Source: Selenomonadales bacterium
Lineage (GTDB): Bacteria > Bacillota > UBA994
DNA: 64,000 nt
NCBI GenBank assembly: GCA_018335585.1
Contig: JAGXRZ010000020.1
Coordinates: forward strand, 124,001-188,000
Direction of reading: 5' to 3'
Numbering within the stretch: the stretch's first letter is position 1; every line of letters begins with the position of its first letter. Under the pieces are notes generated by a model, which searched no databases, was not told the origin of the DNA, and saw nothing but the letters and a program-made list of their open reading frames with translations. This document shows, piece after piece, positions 50,382 to 58,292 of this stretch. The translations under genes were made by a program, and so were the position numbers.

Positions 50382-52025
50382 CTACTCCACGGAAAGAATA
50401 TAGTAGTAAACTGGCTGTCCGCCGGTAAAAAATTCAAGTTCGCAATTGGGGAATTTCGCCTTAATGCTCTCAACCAGAGACTTGGCATAAGCTTCATCAG
50501 TCTCGGCACCCGCAAAAAGCGAAATCACGCCGTCGTCATCCGTAACCATATTGGCTAGCAGCGCAAGCGCAACCTCGTTTACATCCGTGCCCACCGTGTC
50601 AATGCCTTTGTCGCTCAGGCCAAGGATGTCGCCTTCGGCAATCTCTCCGACATCCCCGTTGTACGATTTTACCGCATATGTTACGAGGCCTGTTTTGACT
50701 CCGCTCATGCGCCGATGCATGGCTCTCGCTACGCGCTCAAGCTCGGTTGCGTCAGCCTCATAGGAAAGCATAGCGGCGAGACCCTGCGGAACGGTGCGGC
50801 TCGCCACCACGGCCACCTCTTTATTCGTAACTTCTTTGACCTGCGAGGCCGCTAAGATTACGTTCTTGTTGTTTGGCAGGATGACGGCTCGCTCGCAGGC
50901 GAGGCTGTTGACGGCAGCGGCTAGGTCCTCAGTGCTCGGATTCATGGTTTGCCCGCCAGACACGACGACATCTGCGCCTAGACTTAAGAAGACCTCACGC
51001 AAACCATCGCCCGCCGCAACGGCCACCACGCCGATGGATTTGTCACTGCCCGGACGCGCGACCTTCAGCCCTTCCTCTGCCCAGGCAGTGTGTGCGTGCT
51101 GTTCCTTCATGTTTTCGATTTTTATGCCGCTGAGCTCACCGTGTTCAAGTGCGAGCTCCATCACTGTCCCGGGATGATTAGTATGGATATGCACCTTGAT
51201 AACACCCTCGTCTCCGACAACCAGCAGCGAATCGCCGTAGGCCTCGAGGCCAGGGCGCAGCATATGGTCTTCGACGCGCGGGTGCAGAATCAGGAACTCG
51301 GTACAATACTGGAACTCAATTTCCGTGGGTGCAAAATGGGCCTGCTCGGGTACAAGGGTTAGCTTGGGTGCTTCTATAGCCACCGGGGCTTCGAGTTCTT
51401 GCCCCAGCAGAGCCTGGAGGAAGCCGCGGTAGATATAAACTAAACCTTGGCCACCGGCGTCGACTACGCCTGCCTTTTTTAGTACCGGTAGCATTTCAGG
51501 TGTACGCACCAGCGTCTTTTCGGCCTGCTCAATTACCGCCTGCATTACCTTGGCAATGTCCTGCTCAGTGCGCGCCTTTGCCTGAGCGGCGCGCGCGGCA
51601 TCGCGCGCTACGGTGAGAATCGTTCCTTCTACGGGCCTACCGACGGCCTTGTACGCCGTTTCTACTCCTGCCATTAACGCTAGCGCAAAGTCTGTTCCCT
51701 GAAGTACCGTTTTTCGCTCCAAGGAACGGCTGAAACCGCGAAACAGCTGCGACAAGATGACGCCCGAGTTTCCGCGCGCTCCCATCAGCGACCCGGAAGC
51801 CACCACTTGAGCTACCGCGGCACAAGTATCAAGATTAGGTTTGTCAAGCGCACGTACGACCGCCTGCAAGGTAAGGTGCATGTTTGTGCCGGTGTCCCCA
51901 TCAGGAACTGGGAAGACATTCAAAGCGTCTACTGCCTGTTTGTTGGCCTCTAGGTTCTTCGCGCCAAGCAGGAACATGTTTCGCAGGAGGATTGCATCTA
52001 TCTGCTTTGGTGTCACAACATTCAT
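50382..52025 (-). CDS. DAK-domain kinase, YloV/FakA type
   Basis: A 547-residue protein. The N-terminal Dak2 domain holds ALNVFPVPDGDTGTNMHLTL (Asp residues that bind Mg-ATP) and GARGNSGVILSQLFRGFS; the rest matches the FakA middle and C-terminal domains (CTEFLILHP, ILPNNKNVILAASQV). In Staphylococcus, FakA phosphorylates fatty acids held by FakB (DegV) proteins and PlsX takes the product on. All three types are in this window. Four bases after asp23. Confidence 0.93.
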   Translation of the reverse strand: MNVVTPKQIDAILLRNMFLLGAKNLEANKQAVDALNVFPVPDGDTGTNMHLTLQAVVRALDKPNLDTCAAVAQVVASGSLMGARGNSGVILSQLFRGFSRSLERKTVLQGTDFALALMAGVETAYKAVGRPVEGTILTVARDAARAAQAKARTEQDIAKVMQAVIEQAEKTLVRTPEMLPVLKKAGVVDAGGQGLVYIYRGFLQALLGQELEAPVAIEAPKLTLVPEQAHFAPTEIEFQYCTEFLILHPRVEDHMLRPGLEAYGDSLLVVGDEGVIKVHIHTNHPGTVMELALEHGELSGIKIENMKEQHAHTAWAEEGLKVARPGSDKSIGVVAVAAGDGLREVFLSLGADVVVSGGQTMNPSTEDLAAAVNSLACERAVILPNNKNVILAASQVKEVTNKEVAVVASRTVPQGLAAMLSYEADATELERVARAMHRRMSGVKTGLVTYAVKSYNGDVGEIAEGDILGLSDKGIDTVGTDVNEVALALLANMVTDDDGVISLFAGAETDEAYAKSLVESIKAKFPNCELEFFTGGQPVYYYILSVE

Positions 52026-52029
52026 CCTC

Positions 52030-52395
52030 CTAGTACTTCTCGTTTACGCGCACGCCTTGCACATTGACATTGACTTGCTCTACCGTCAAGTCGACTAGCG
52101 TTTCGACTACGTACCTTACTTTCTCCATGATGTTTGTCGCAACTTCGGAAATCTTGGTGCCGTACCCGACAATAATGTACAGGTCAATAACCACGCGGTT
52201 CCCGCTGATATGCACTTCTACGCCGCGAGATAAATTCTCCTTGCCCAACAGCTCAATAAAGCCGTCGCGAATGCGGCTGCGCGAGCACATACCTACTAGG
52301 CCATAGCATTCTAAAGCAGCTACGCCGGCTACTGTAGCAATAGCTTCTGCAGTAATGACTATCTTGCCATATTCTGTCAGCACAATCTGACTCAC
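52030..52395 (-). CDS. Asp23/YloU family protein
   Basis: About 121 residues with VLTEYGKIVITAEAIATVAG, GVEVHISGNRVVIDLYIIVG and a C-terminal VNVNVQGVRV, the Asp23 pattern. Members sit at the membrane or cell envelope; the yloU-yloV pair is conserved but its joint role is unclear. GTG start at 52395 after AAGGAGGAAA. Confidence 0.92.
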   Translation of the reverse strand: MSQIVLTEYGKIVITAEAIATVAGVAALECYGLVGMCSRSRIRDGFIELLGKENLSRGVEVHISGNRVVIDLYIIVGYGTKISEVATNIMEKVRYVVETLVDLTVEQVNVNVQGVRVNEKY

Positions 52396-52433
52396 TATGT
52401 TTCCTCCTTCTTTCCTGCGTACAGTCATCTCTT

Positions 52434-52460
52434 ATTCGTCTTGGTCTGTAATATTCCTGT
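52434..52460 (-). promoter_or_regulatory. sigma-H-like promoter of asp23-fakA
   Basis: ACAGGAATA-N11-GACGAAT on the minus strand: a full match to RnAGGAwww-N11/12-RnnGAAT. About 40 bases upstream of the GTG. Confidence 0.55.
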
Positions 52461-52471
52461 CGCCGCCATCC

Positions 52472-52501
52472 TTGCCAGTGTAGTTTAGTATGTGATAGAA
52501 T
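52472..52501 (+). promoter_or_regulatory. sigma-A promoter of rpmB
   Basis: TTGCCA-N18-TAGAAT, five of six bases in both boxes, 29 bases upstream of the rpmB ATG. It is divergent from and close to the asp23 promoter. Confidence 0.6.
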
Positions 52502-52530
52502 TACTCCCGTGAAAAGGAGGTGCGGCAACC

Positions 52531-52731
52531 ATGCATACGTGTCAGGTCTGCAACAAACGTAAGTCTTCCGGAAACAAACTAAACTACAAGGGAACTCAGT
52601 TGACTAAACGCACCAAGCGTACTCGCTTCCCAAACATCCAACGAGTGCGTGTTATTGCTGAAGGCAAGCCAACTAGGCTCAACGTGTGTACAACATGCCT
52701 CAAGTCTAACAAAGTCACTCGCGCCGTGTAA
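52531..52731 (+). CDS. rpmB: 50S ribosomal protein L28
   Basis: A 66-residue protein with CQVCNKRKSSGNKLNY, RTKRTRFPNIQRVRV and CTTCLKSNKVTR; both CxxC pairs are present, the zinc form. AAAAGGAGGTG precedes the ATG. It is a single-gene unit on the plus strand, diverging from asp23 and converging on spoVM. Confidence 0.97.
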   Translation: MHTCQVCNKRKSSGNKLNYKGTQLTKRTKRTRFPNIQRVRVIAEGKPTRLNVCTTCLKSNKVTRAV

Positions 52732-52752
52732 ATGATAAAAACAGGCAACGCA

Positions 52753-52789
52753 AGACCCTCCTCTTGGTTCATCACCAGTAGGAGGGTCT
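52753..52789. terminator. convergent terminator hairpin between rpmB and spoVM
   Basis: AGACCCTCCT pairs with AGGAGGGTCT, a 10-base-pair stem around a 17-base loop that can itself fold. It lies 22 bases after rpmB and 12 after spoVM. T runs are poor on both sides, so strength is uncertain. Confidence 0.55.
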
Positions 52790-52800
52790 ATCGCTTGTCA

Positions 52801-52881
52801 CTACCGCTTGCGGCGGCTTCGCCAAAACAGCTTTAGGATGCCCGCCAGCCACTTGGGAGGCTTATAGACGCGGACTCTCAT
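52801..52881 (-). CDS. spoVM: SpoVM-like stage V sporulation micro-protein
   Basis: A 26-residue open frame starting MRVRVYKPPKWLAGIL. Bacillus SpoVM is also 26 residues and reads MKFYTIKLPKFLGGIV at the same positions; K7, P9, K10, L12, G14 and I15 are shared, and both end basic. SpoVM is an amphipathic helix that recognises the curved forespore membrane and recruits the SpoIVA coat base. AGGGGGAGG lies just upstream. Its site next to rpmB and downstream of rpe matches Bacillus. Confidence 0.85.
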   Translation of the reverse strand: MRVRVYKPPKWLAGILKLFWRSRRKR

Positions 52882-52891
52882 TGCCCTCCCC

Positions 52892-53056
52892 CTAGCTCTC
52901 ATAATATAGGTACCACCCAGCCCACACGCACAGCCCCCCCAGCACCAGTAGCCACAGCCAGCTCGGAATTATCCGGGAAATCAACAGCAGCCCGGCTAAC
53001 GCAACCAAAACACCGCCCACACGACGCAAGGGGTTGTGGCAGTGAGTCCTGCGCAA
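52892..53056 (-). CDS. small membrane protein of unknown function
   Basis: About 54 residues: a short basic N-terminus (RRTHCHNPLRRVGG) and two adjoining hydrophobic stretches (VLVALAGLLLI, SWLWLLVLGGLCVWAGWYL). A TTG at 53056 has GGAGGG six bases upstream; an ATG further upstream lacks a site. It lies between rpe and spoVM, where Bacillus has thiN, which it does not resemble. Its stop lies inside the spoVM ribosome site, so the two may be coupled. I do not recognise the family. Confidence 0.6.
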   Translation of the reverse strand: MRRTHCHNPLRRVGGVLVALAGLLLISRIIPSWLWLLVLGGLCVWAGWYLYYES

Positions 53057-53102
53057 GTCACACCCTCCTCTTTTGCTCATGCCTCAGTGTATGCGGGGAG
53101 CG

Positions 53103-53756
53103 CTAGGTGTGTGCAGCAAGCATACTCTCTGCAAAAGCGCGTCGGTCGGGGCTCCCGAAGAAAGAAACGCCTGCCACTAGGTGGGTCGCGCCGTGTGCGA
53201 GGCACAGCTTGCCGGTTTCTAGCGTTATGCCTCCGTCGACCTGGATAGTAATATCTTTCCCCTGCGCCAAGGAAAAGTCACGTACTGCGCTTATTTTTTC
53301 CAGAACGCTAGGGATAAATTTCTGCCCGCCAAACCCGGGATTTACCGTCATCAGCAGCACTGCGTCCAGGTCGGGCATAATGCACTTTAACACGTCTACG
53401 GGCGTAGCCGGGTTTAAGGCGACGCCTGCCTGTATGCCTAGTTCCTTGATGCGATAGACGAGACGGTGCAGATGGTACGTCGCCTCATAGTGCACGGTGA
53501 TGAGTTCGGGGCCGGCTGCGGCAAAGTCTTCTACGTGTTTTTCCGGTTCGGCGACCATCAGGTGGCAGTCAAACTTAAGCTTCCCATGTCGCCTGACAGC
53601 GTGAGCCATGTTTACACCGTAGGAGATGTTTGGCACGAAGTTTCCGTCCATAACATCTACATGTACATGGCTTAAGCCTAGAGAGGCCACGCTGTCTAGC
53701 TCTTCGCAGAGAAACAGCAGGTCTGCCGCCAAGAGTGAGGGTGACAGCACTATCAC
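53103..53756 (-). CDS. rpe: ribulose-phosphate 3-epimerase
   Basis: A 217-residue TIM barrel: LSPSLLAADLLFL, HVHVDVMDGNFVPNISYG, DCHLMVAEPEKHVED and LMTVNPGFGGQKFIP, with IQVDGGI. It interconverts ribulose 5-phosphate and xylulose 5-phosphate. GTG start overlapping the rsgA stop. Confidence 0.96.
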   Translation of the reverse strand: MIVLSPSLLAADLLFLCEELDSVASLGLSHVHVDVMDGNFVPNISYGVNMAHAVRRHGKLKFDCHLMVAEPEKHVEDFAAAGPELITVHYEATYHLHRLVYRIKELGIQAGVALNPATPVDVLKCIMPDLDAVLLMTVNPGFGGQKFIPSVLEKISAVRDFSLAQGKDITIQVDGGITLETGKLCLAHGATHLVAGVSFFGSPDRRAFAESMLAAHT

Positions 53757-54634
53757 TTGTATCGGCTCCTTTCCTGTTGCCTGACTTCTTCAAGGAGGGC
53801 CAAATAGCTCTTGTATCTCTCCGGAGCCATCGCTTTGCTTGGCAACAACTTCTCCTGCACGGCACAGCCCGGTTCACCTCGGTGCCTGCAATCACCGCCG
53901 AAACGGCAGTGCTCGCGCGCGCCATGCATTTCCGGGAAGTACTCGGCCAGATTATAGGTGGTAAGCCCCTCGGGTAAGTCTAGGCGGCTAAAACCCGGCG
54001 TATCGGCTACAAAAGCTTCGCACTCCGCGAGGTAGTGCAGCTCGACATGGCGCGTAGTGTGCCTGCCTTGCCGCGTCTTCGCGCTTACTTCTCCTACAGC
54101 TAGGTCAAGCTCCGGACACAGGAGCCGCACTAGGCTCGATTTGCCTACGCCTGACTGCCCGGCTAGGACAGATGTTTGTCCGCGTAGAACATCTAAGAGC
54201 TCGCTTGGGGCAGGAGCACACGTCAGTGACCCGAGAATCACTCGGTAACCCGCCTTCTCGTAGATACCCCGGAGTTCCTCGCGCTGGTGTAGATCCGTCT
54301 TGTTAAAGAAGACTACGCCTTTAAGCCCTAGCACCTCTGCCGCTACCAAAACCCTGTCTACCAGGATGAGATTCGGCTCGGGCGAGGTCATCGCCGCGAC
54401 TACGACTACTTGCGATACGTTTGCGACTAGGGGGCGTTCCAACAGGTTACGGCGCGGCAGGATGCGCCCGACCACGCCCTCGCTCTCGTTAAGTGCGCTC
54501 ACTTCCACGAGATCACCGACAACCGGCGTCTCCTCTGCCAGGCGCAGCTTGCCGCGGGCACGGCACCTAAGCAAAGCAGACTCTGTCTGAACGAAATAGT
54601 AACCGGCTAAGAGTCTTATGACCCGTCCCACCAA
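53753..54634 (-). CDS. rsgA: small ribosomal subunit biogenesis GTPase RsgA
   Basis: A 293-residue circularly permuted GTPase: OB domain, then G4 FFNKTDL, G1 LAGQSGVGKSSLVRLL, G3 DTPGFSRLDLPE, and a C-terminal zinc knuckle (CRFGGDCRHRGEPGC). It tests 30S maturation. Start at TTG (54634) or the next GTG. prkC-rsgA-rpe order matches Bacillus. Confidence 0.96.
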   Translation of the reverse strand: MVGRVIRLLAGYYFVQTESALLRCRARGKLRLAEETPVVGDLVEVSALNESEGVVGRILPRRNLLERPLVANVSQVVVVAAMTSPEPNLILVDRVLVAAEVLGLKGVVFFNKTDLHQREELRGIYEKAGYRVILGSLTCAPAPSELLDVLRGQTSVLAGQSGVGKSSLVRLLCPELDLAVGEVSAKTRQGRHTTRHVELHYLAECEAFVADTPGFSRLDLPEGLTTYNLAEYFPEMHGAREHCRFGGDCRHRGEPGCAVQEKLLPSKAMAPERYKSYLALLEEVRQQERSRYK

Positions 54635-54637
54635 ACG

Positions 54638-56488
54638 CTATATGCCCCCCTGCCCGACTATCTCATCGCGGTCGAGGCGCCCGTCAATCCGCACGATAAG
54701 CCTAAAAGGCGCGATACCGGATACCGGAATGCGTATTTCCCCGTCCTGGCGCCTGTGCACGCGGTCATATACGACACGCATGCCTTCGATATCTTCGACA
54801 CTCACCTCAATGCGCGTGTGCTCCCCTAACTTATCAGCAGGAATAACGACTACAGTAGTCACTTGTCGACCGCGGCTTACAGTTATGGACACTTCCCCAC
54901 CTACGGGAATGCGTTCCCCGGCCTCCGGGGTCTGAGCGATGACCCGTCCATACGGAACGGCCGCGTGAAATTCCCGTGTGACAGGGGTTCTTACAGAAAG
55001 GCCAACCTCCCGCAGGCGAGCCACAACCTCTTGTTCCGTCAGGCCTATGAGCTGCGGAGTAGGCACTTCGGCTACAGGCGGCCCTAGGCTGACGGAGATG
55101 TCGATGCGCTCGCCCCGCTCCGTCAAAGTGCCGGGACGCGGGTTTTGCTCAATAATGTGTTCCACCGGCACCGTCTCGTGCGTGCGTTCTGTCTTCTCCC
55201 CGAGCACAAATCCGTCGCGCGTGAGGGCAATCTCCGCGGCTAACAGCGTCATGCCGATTATGTTGGGCACTTTTACAAGTTCCGGGCCGCGGCTAGGTAC
55301 TATCTCAACCGTGCGACCGACACGTACCGTGTGACCGCCCACAGGATTCTGACGCAACACGACGTTAGGTGGAACATCTGGGTTAGACTCGGCCTCTTTT
55401 ATCGTGTGATTTAGACCTGCCTCGCGCAGCAACGCCGTCGCTTCTGCGAGCGTCTTTCCTACAATTTCAGGCACGGTCACCTCGGGACGAGGCCAGAAGG
55501 TGTAGAGCAATCCGGCAACCGTCGCGAGCATCGTCACCGCCATCACGGCAGAAATGACTGCCAGCCATGAGACTTTGCGCTTGCCCTGCTTCCCCACACT
55601 GTTCCTCCTCGAATCTTCCTCGCGCGCTGGGAACTCACTTGACGCTTCTACCCTCCCGCGCTGGCGTCCTGTCGTTATGGCCAAAAGGTCATCTAGCAAT
55701 GCTTCCGCCGTCTGGTATCTATTGTCTTGCTCTTTGCGCAGGCACTTCATTACCACCGCTTCGAGTCTAGGGTCGATGTGCGGAGAAACTTCCCTTAGAG
55801 GTCGAGGGGTTTCCTGTAAGTGCTTTAACCCGATAGAGAAGACGTTATCGCCGGTAAAGGGTACGTCTCCCGTAAGCATCTCATACATTACGACGCCAAG
55901 CGCATAAATGTCTGAGCGTTCATTGGTATAACCGCCCCGCGCTTGCTCTGGAGACAAATAATGCACAGAACCCATCAGCGCACCCGTTTGCGTCAGAGTG
56001 GAGGACGTAATGGCGCGAGCAATGCCGAAGTCTGTCACCTTGGCCTGACCGTCTCGCGTCATCAAGATGTTCAGCGGTTTTATGTCTCTATGGATAACGC
56101 CGTGCTGATGAGCATGTCGCAGCGCTTCCGCTATTTGCAGGGCGATATCGACTGCCAGAGCGCTATCTAGAGTGCCACTGTCGACAATTAGTTCTTTGAG
56201 CGTCTTACCCTCGACGTACTCCATAACGATAAAGTGAGCATCTTGGTCTTGCCCTACATCATAGACGGCGACGATGTGGGGGTTTGAAAGACTGGCGGCA
56301 GCCTGTGCTTCGCGGCGGAACTTAGTCACAAAGTCGCCGTCGACGGTCATTTGCGTGTTGAGAACTTTAATAGCCACGGTGCGGTTCAGCAGGGCATCAC
56401 GCCCCTTGTACACAAAAGCTGTTCCGCCACCGCCTAACCGCTCTCCTACTGCGTAGCGTCCCCCCAAAACCTTGCCGGTCATGTTCAT
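54638..56488 (-). CDS. prkC: membrane Ser/Thr protein kinase with PASTA domains
   Basis: A 616-residue kinase. Kinase domain 1-270 with RLGGGGTAFVYKG, Lys41 (VAIKVLN), HRDIKPLNILM and VTDFGIARAI; one membrane helix near 305-325; three extracellular PASTA repeats, each beginning at a VP/IIG-type motif (VTVPEIVGKT, KVPNIIGMT, TPQLIGLT), and a C-terminal beta-rich tail. PASTA domains sense muropeptides; in Bacillus PrkC triggers germination. ATG overlaps the stp stop. Confidence 0.96.
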   Translation of the reverse strand: MNMTGKVLGGRYAVGERLGGGGTAFVYKGRDALLNRTVAIKVLNTQMTVDGDFVTKFRREAQAAASLSNPHIVAVYDVGQDQDAHFIVMEYVEGKTLKELIVDSGTLDSALAVDIALQIAEALRHAHQHGVIHRDIKPLNILMTRDGQAKVTDFGIARAITSSTLTQTGALMGSVHYLSPEQARGGYTNERSDIYALGVVMYEMLTGDVPFTGDNVFSIGLKHLQETPRPLREVSPHIDPRLEAVVMKCLRKEQDNRYQTAEALLDDLLAITTGRQRGRVEASSEFPAREEDSRRNSVGKQGKRKVSWLAVISAVMAVTMLATVAGLLYTFWPRPEVTVPEIVGKTLAEATALLREAGLNHTIKEAESNPDVPPNVVLRQNPVGGHTVRVGRTVEIVPSRGPELVKVPNIIGMTLLAAEIALTRDGFVLGEKTERTHETVPVEHIIEQNPRPGTLTERGERIDISVSLGPPVAEVPTPQLIGLTEQEVVARLREVGLSVRTPVTREFHAAVPYGRVIAQTPEAGERIPVGGEVSITVSRGRQVTTVVVIPADKLGEHTRIEVSVEDIEGMRVVYDRVHRRQDGEIRIPVSGIAPFRLIVRIDGRLDRDEIVGQGGI

Positions 56489-57228
56489 ACGCCGCCCTCG
56501 CTCGTAGCCAAGAGAATAGTCACGTTGTCTGGGGCGCCGCGCGAGAGTGCCGCGTCCATTAGATGCCTAATAGCCACGGCGCAGTCGGCAGAATCGCGCA
56601 GTACGGCTTCGATTTCTTTATCCGCCAGCACTACGGTCAAACCGTCGGAGCACAACAACAACACATCCGAAGCTTCAAGGGACACGCCTTGACAGTCAGT
56701 CACTAGCTCCTCGGAAACCCCCAAGGCACGGGTCAGGACATGGCGCTGCGGATGAAAACGCGCATCGCGGACGGAGATACCGCCATGGCGCATCAACTCC
56801 TCCACGACGGAATGGTCGTGAGTGAGTCGCGTCAGCGTCCCGTTCGCAAACTTGTACGCGCGGCTATCTCCCACGTGACAGATGTAGCTACACTCAGGGA
56901 GCATTAAAGCGGCCGTCAGGGTGGTGCCCATTCCCGCGTACTCTGCGTGACGCATGGCGGCTCCGTAGACTGCGGCATTGGCATGGGCAAAGCCCTGCTC
57001 TAGCGCCTCGGCCGGACTTAAGCTGCCGCCCCTAGTGCGCAGGTGAAGCGCAAGCTCTTCCACAGCCATACGACTGGCGACATCGCCTGCCAAATGACCT
57101 CCCATGCCGTCGGCGACAATGCAGAGAACAGCCTCGCGCCCGGCTAGAGTAACCTCTTCGCTCAATACGCAGTCTTGGTTTTCTGCCCGCACTTTGCCGC
57201 GATTAGTTTCCGACACTACCCTAAACAA
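56485..57228 (-). CDS. stp: PP2C-type Ser/Thr protein phosphatase
   Basis: About 247 residues with RGKVRAENQDCVLS, VADGMGGHLAGDVAS (metal Asp), CHVGDSRAYKF, LLCSDGLTVVL and GAPDNVTILLA. It reverses PrkC phosphorylation; the pair is adjacent in nearly all Bacillota. A TTG at 57228 is indicated by GGGGTGG a few bases upstream; an upstream ATG would overlap rlmN. Confidence 0.95.
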   Translation of the reverse strand: MFRVVSETNRGKVRAENQDCVLSEEVTLAGREAVLCIVADGMGGHLAGDVASRMAVEELALHLRTRGGSLSPAEALEQGFAHANAAVYGAAMRHAEYAGMGTTLTAALMLPECSYICHVGDSRAYKFANGTLTRLTHDHSVVEELMRHGGISVRDARFHPQRHVLTRALGVSEELVTDCQGVSLEASDVLLLCSDGLTVVLADKEIEAVLRDSADCAVAIRHLMDAALSRGAPDNVTILLATSEGGV

Positions 57229-57244
57229 GCTACCACCCCGCCAA

Positions 57245-58276
57245 TTATTTTTGTAGCTTTCCGCGCAACTGCCCGCAGGCACCTCCTACCCGCGACCCTA
57301 AGCCCCGACGGACGGTGACCACAATGCCCTCACGCACCAATATTTCCTGAAACCTCCGCACGGACGCGGGCAAGGGCGACTCTAGAGCCGAGTTTGGCAC
57401 CGCGTTATAGGGGATGAGGTTAACGTGAAAGTTGCCGCCGCGAATTTTCGCAACTAAGTCCCGGGCGTGACGTTCCTGGTCGTTAACACCCTTAATGAGG
57501 ACATACTCGATTGTCACCCGGCGCTTTGTCGCCTCTGCATACCTGTGCATCGCGGCCAGCACGACGTTCACGGGATAGGTTTGAGCAACCGGCATAAGCG
57601 ATTGCCTAAGTTCGTCTGTGGCGGCATTGAGGCTTACGGTGAGCGTAAGCGGCAACCCTTCGGCAGCCAAGCGCTCGATAGCCGGCACCAAGCCACAAGT
57701 AGATACCGTGATGCGCCGGGCACTTATGGAGCATAGTGAGCTGACGGCGATACGGATAAAGGCAAGGCTTTCGTCGTAGTTGTCGAGCGGTTCCCCCATC
57801 CCCATCAGGACAAGGTGGGTGATGCGCTCCCCTTTGGCGCGAAGGTGAGCGTTAGCCAGTAGCAGCTGCGACAACATCTCGTAACGCGTCAGGTTTCTCG
57901 CAAAGCCGCCTTTCGCCGTGGCACAGAATAAGCACCCCATCTTGCACCCAACTTGCGTGGATACACACAGCGTCAGACCGTGCCTGTAGCGCATAATAAC
58001 TGCCTCGACGACCTGTGTGTCAAAAAGCTCTATGAGAAGCTTGGTCGTACCGCCATCTGCTTTCTCTGCGACGACTTTGGCTGCGAGCACGGGGACGCTT
58101 TGCGCTAAAAGCGAGTCGCGCAGGGACTTTGGCAGGTTAGACATCTGTGCATATTCGAGTACGCCCTGCTTAAACACCCATTCCTCTATCTGCTGCAAAC
58201 GATACTGACGCTCTCCTAATGCTGTGAGCCAGGCAGCCTTCTCGGCCGGGGCCATTGAAATGAAATCCAAAGCCAA
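57245..58276 (-). CDS. rlmN: 23S rRNA (adenine2503-C2)-methyltransferase RlmN
   Basis: About 343 residues, a radical SAM enzyme with CKMGCLFCATAKGGF (the CxxxCxxC cluster site), LVLMGMGEPLDNYDE and IEYVLIKGVND. The second conserved Cys near the C-terminus is in SRVGGACGQL. It methylates A2503 and some tRNAs. A TTG at 58276 has AGGAGG nine bases upstream and gives the normal length; the upstream ATG would enter rsmB. Confidence 0.95.
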   Translation of the reverse strand: MALDFISMAPAEKAAWLTALGERQYRLQQIEEWVFKQGVLEYAQMSNLPKSLRDSLLAQSVPVLAAKVVAEKADGGTTKLLIELFDTQVVEAVIMRYRHGLTLCVSTQVGCKMGCLFCATAKGGFARNLTRYEMLSQLLLANAHLRAKGERITHLVLMGMGEPLDNYDESLAFIRIAVSSLCSISARRITVSTCGLVPAIERLAAEGLPLTLTVSLNAATDELRQSLMPVAQTYPVNVVLAAMHRYAEATKRRVTIEYVLIKGVNDQERHARDLVAKIRGGNFHVNLIPYNAVPNSALESPLPASVRRFQEILVREGIVVTVRRGLGSRVGGACGQLRGKLQK

Positions 58277-58292
58277 ATTTCTACGCCTCCTG

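Noticed and set aside
50261-50515. 84-codon frame upstream of the SASP gene on the minus strand
   Set aside because: It overlaps fakA, the sigma-G promoter and the structured leader, and resembles no family.
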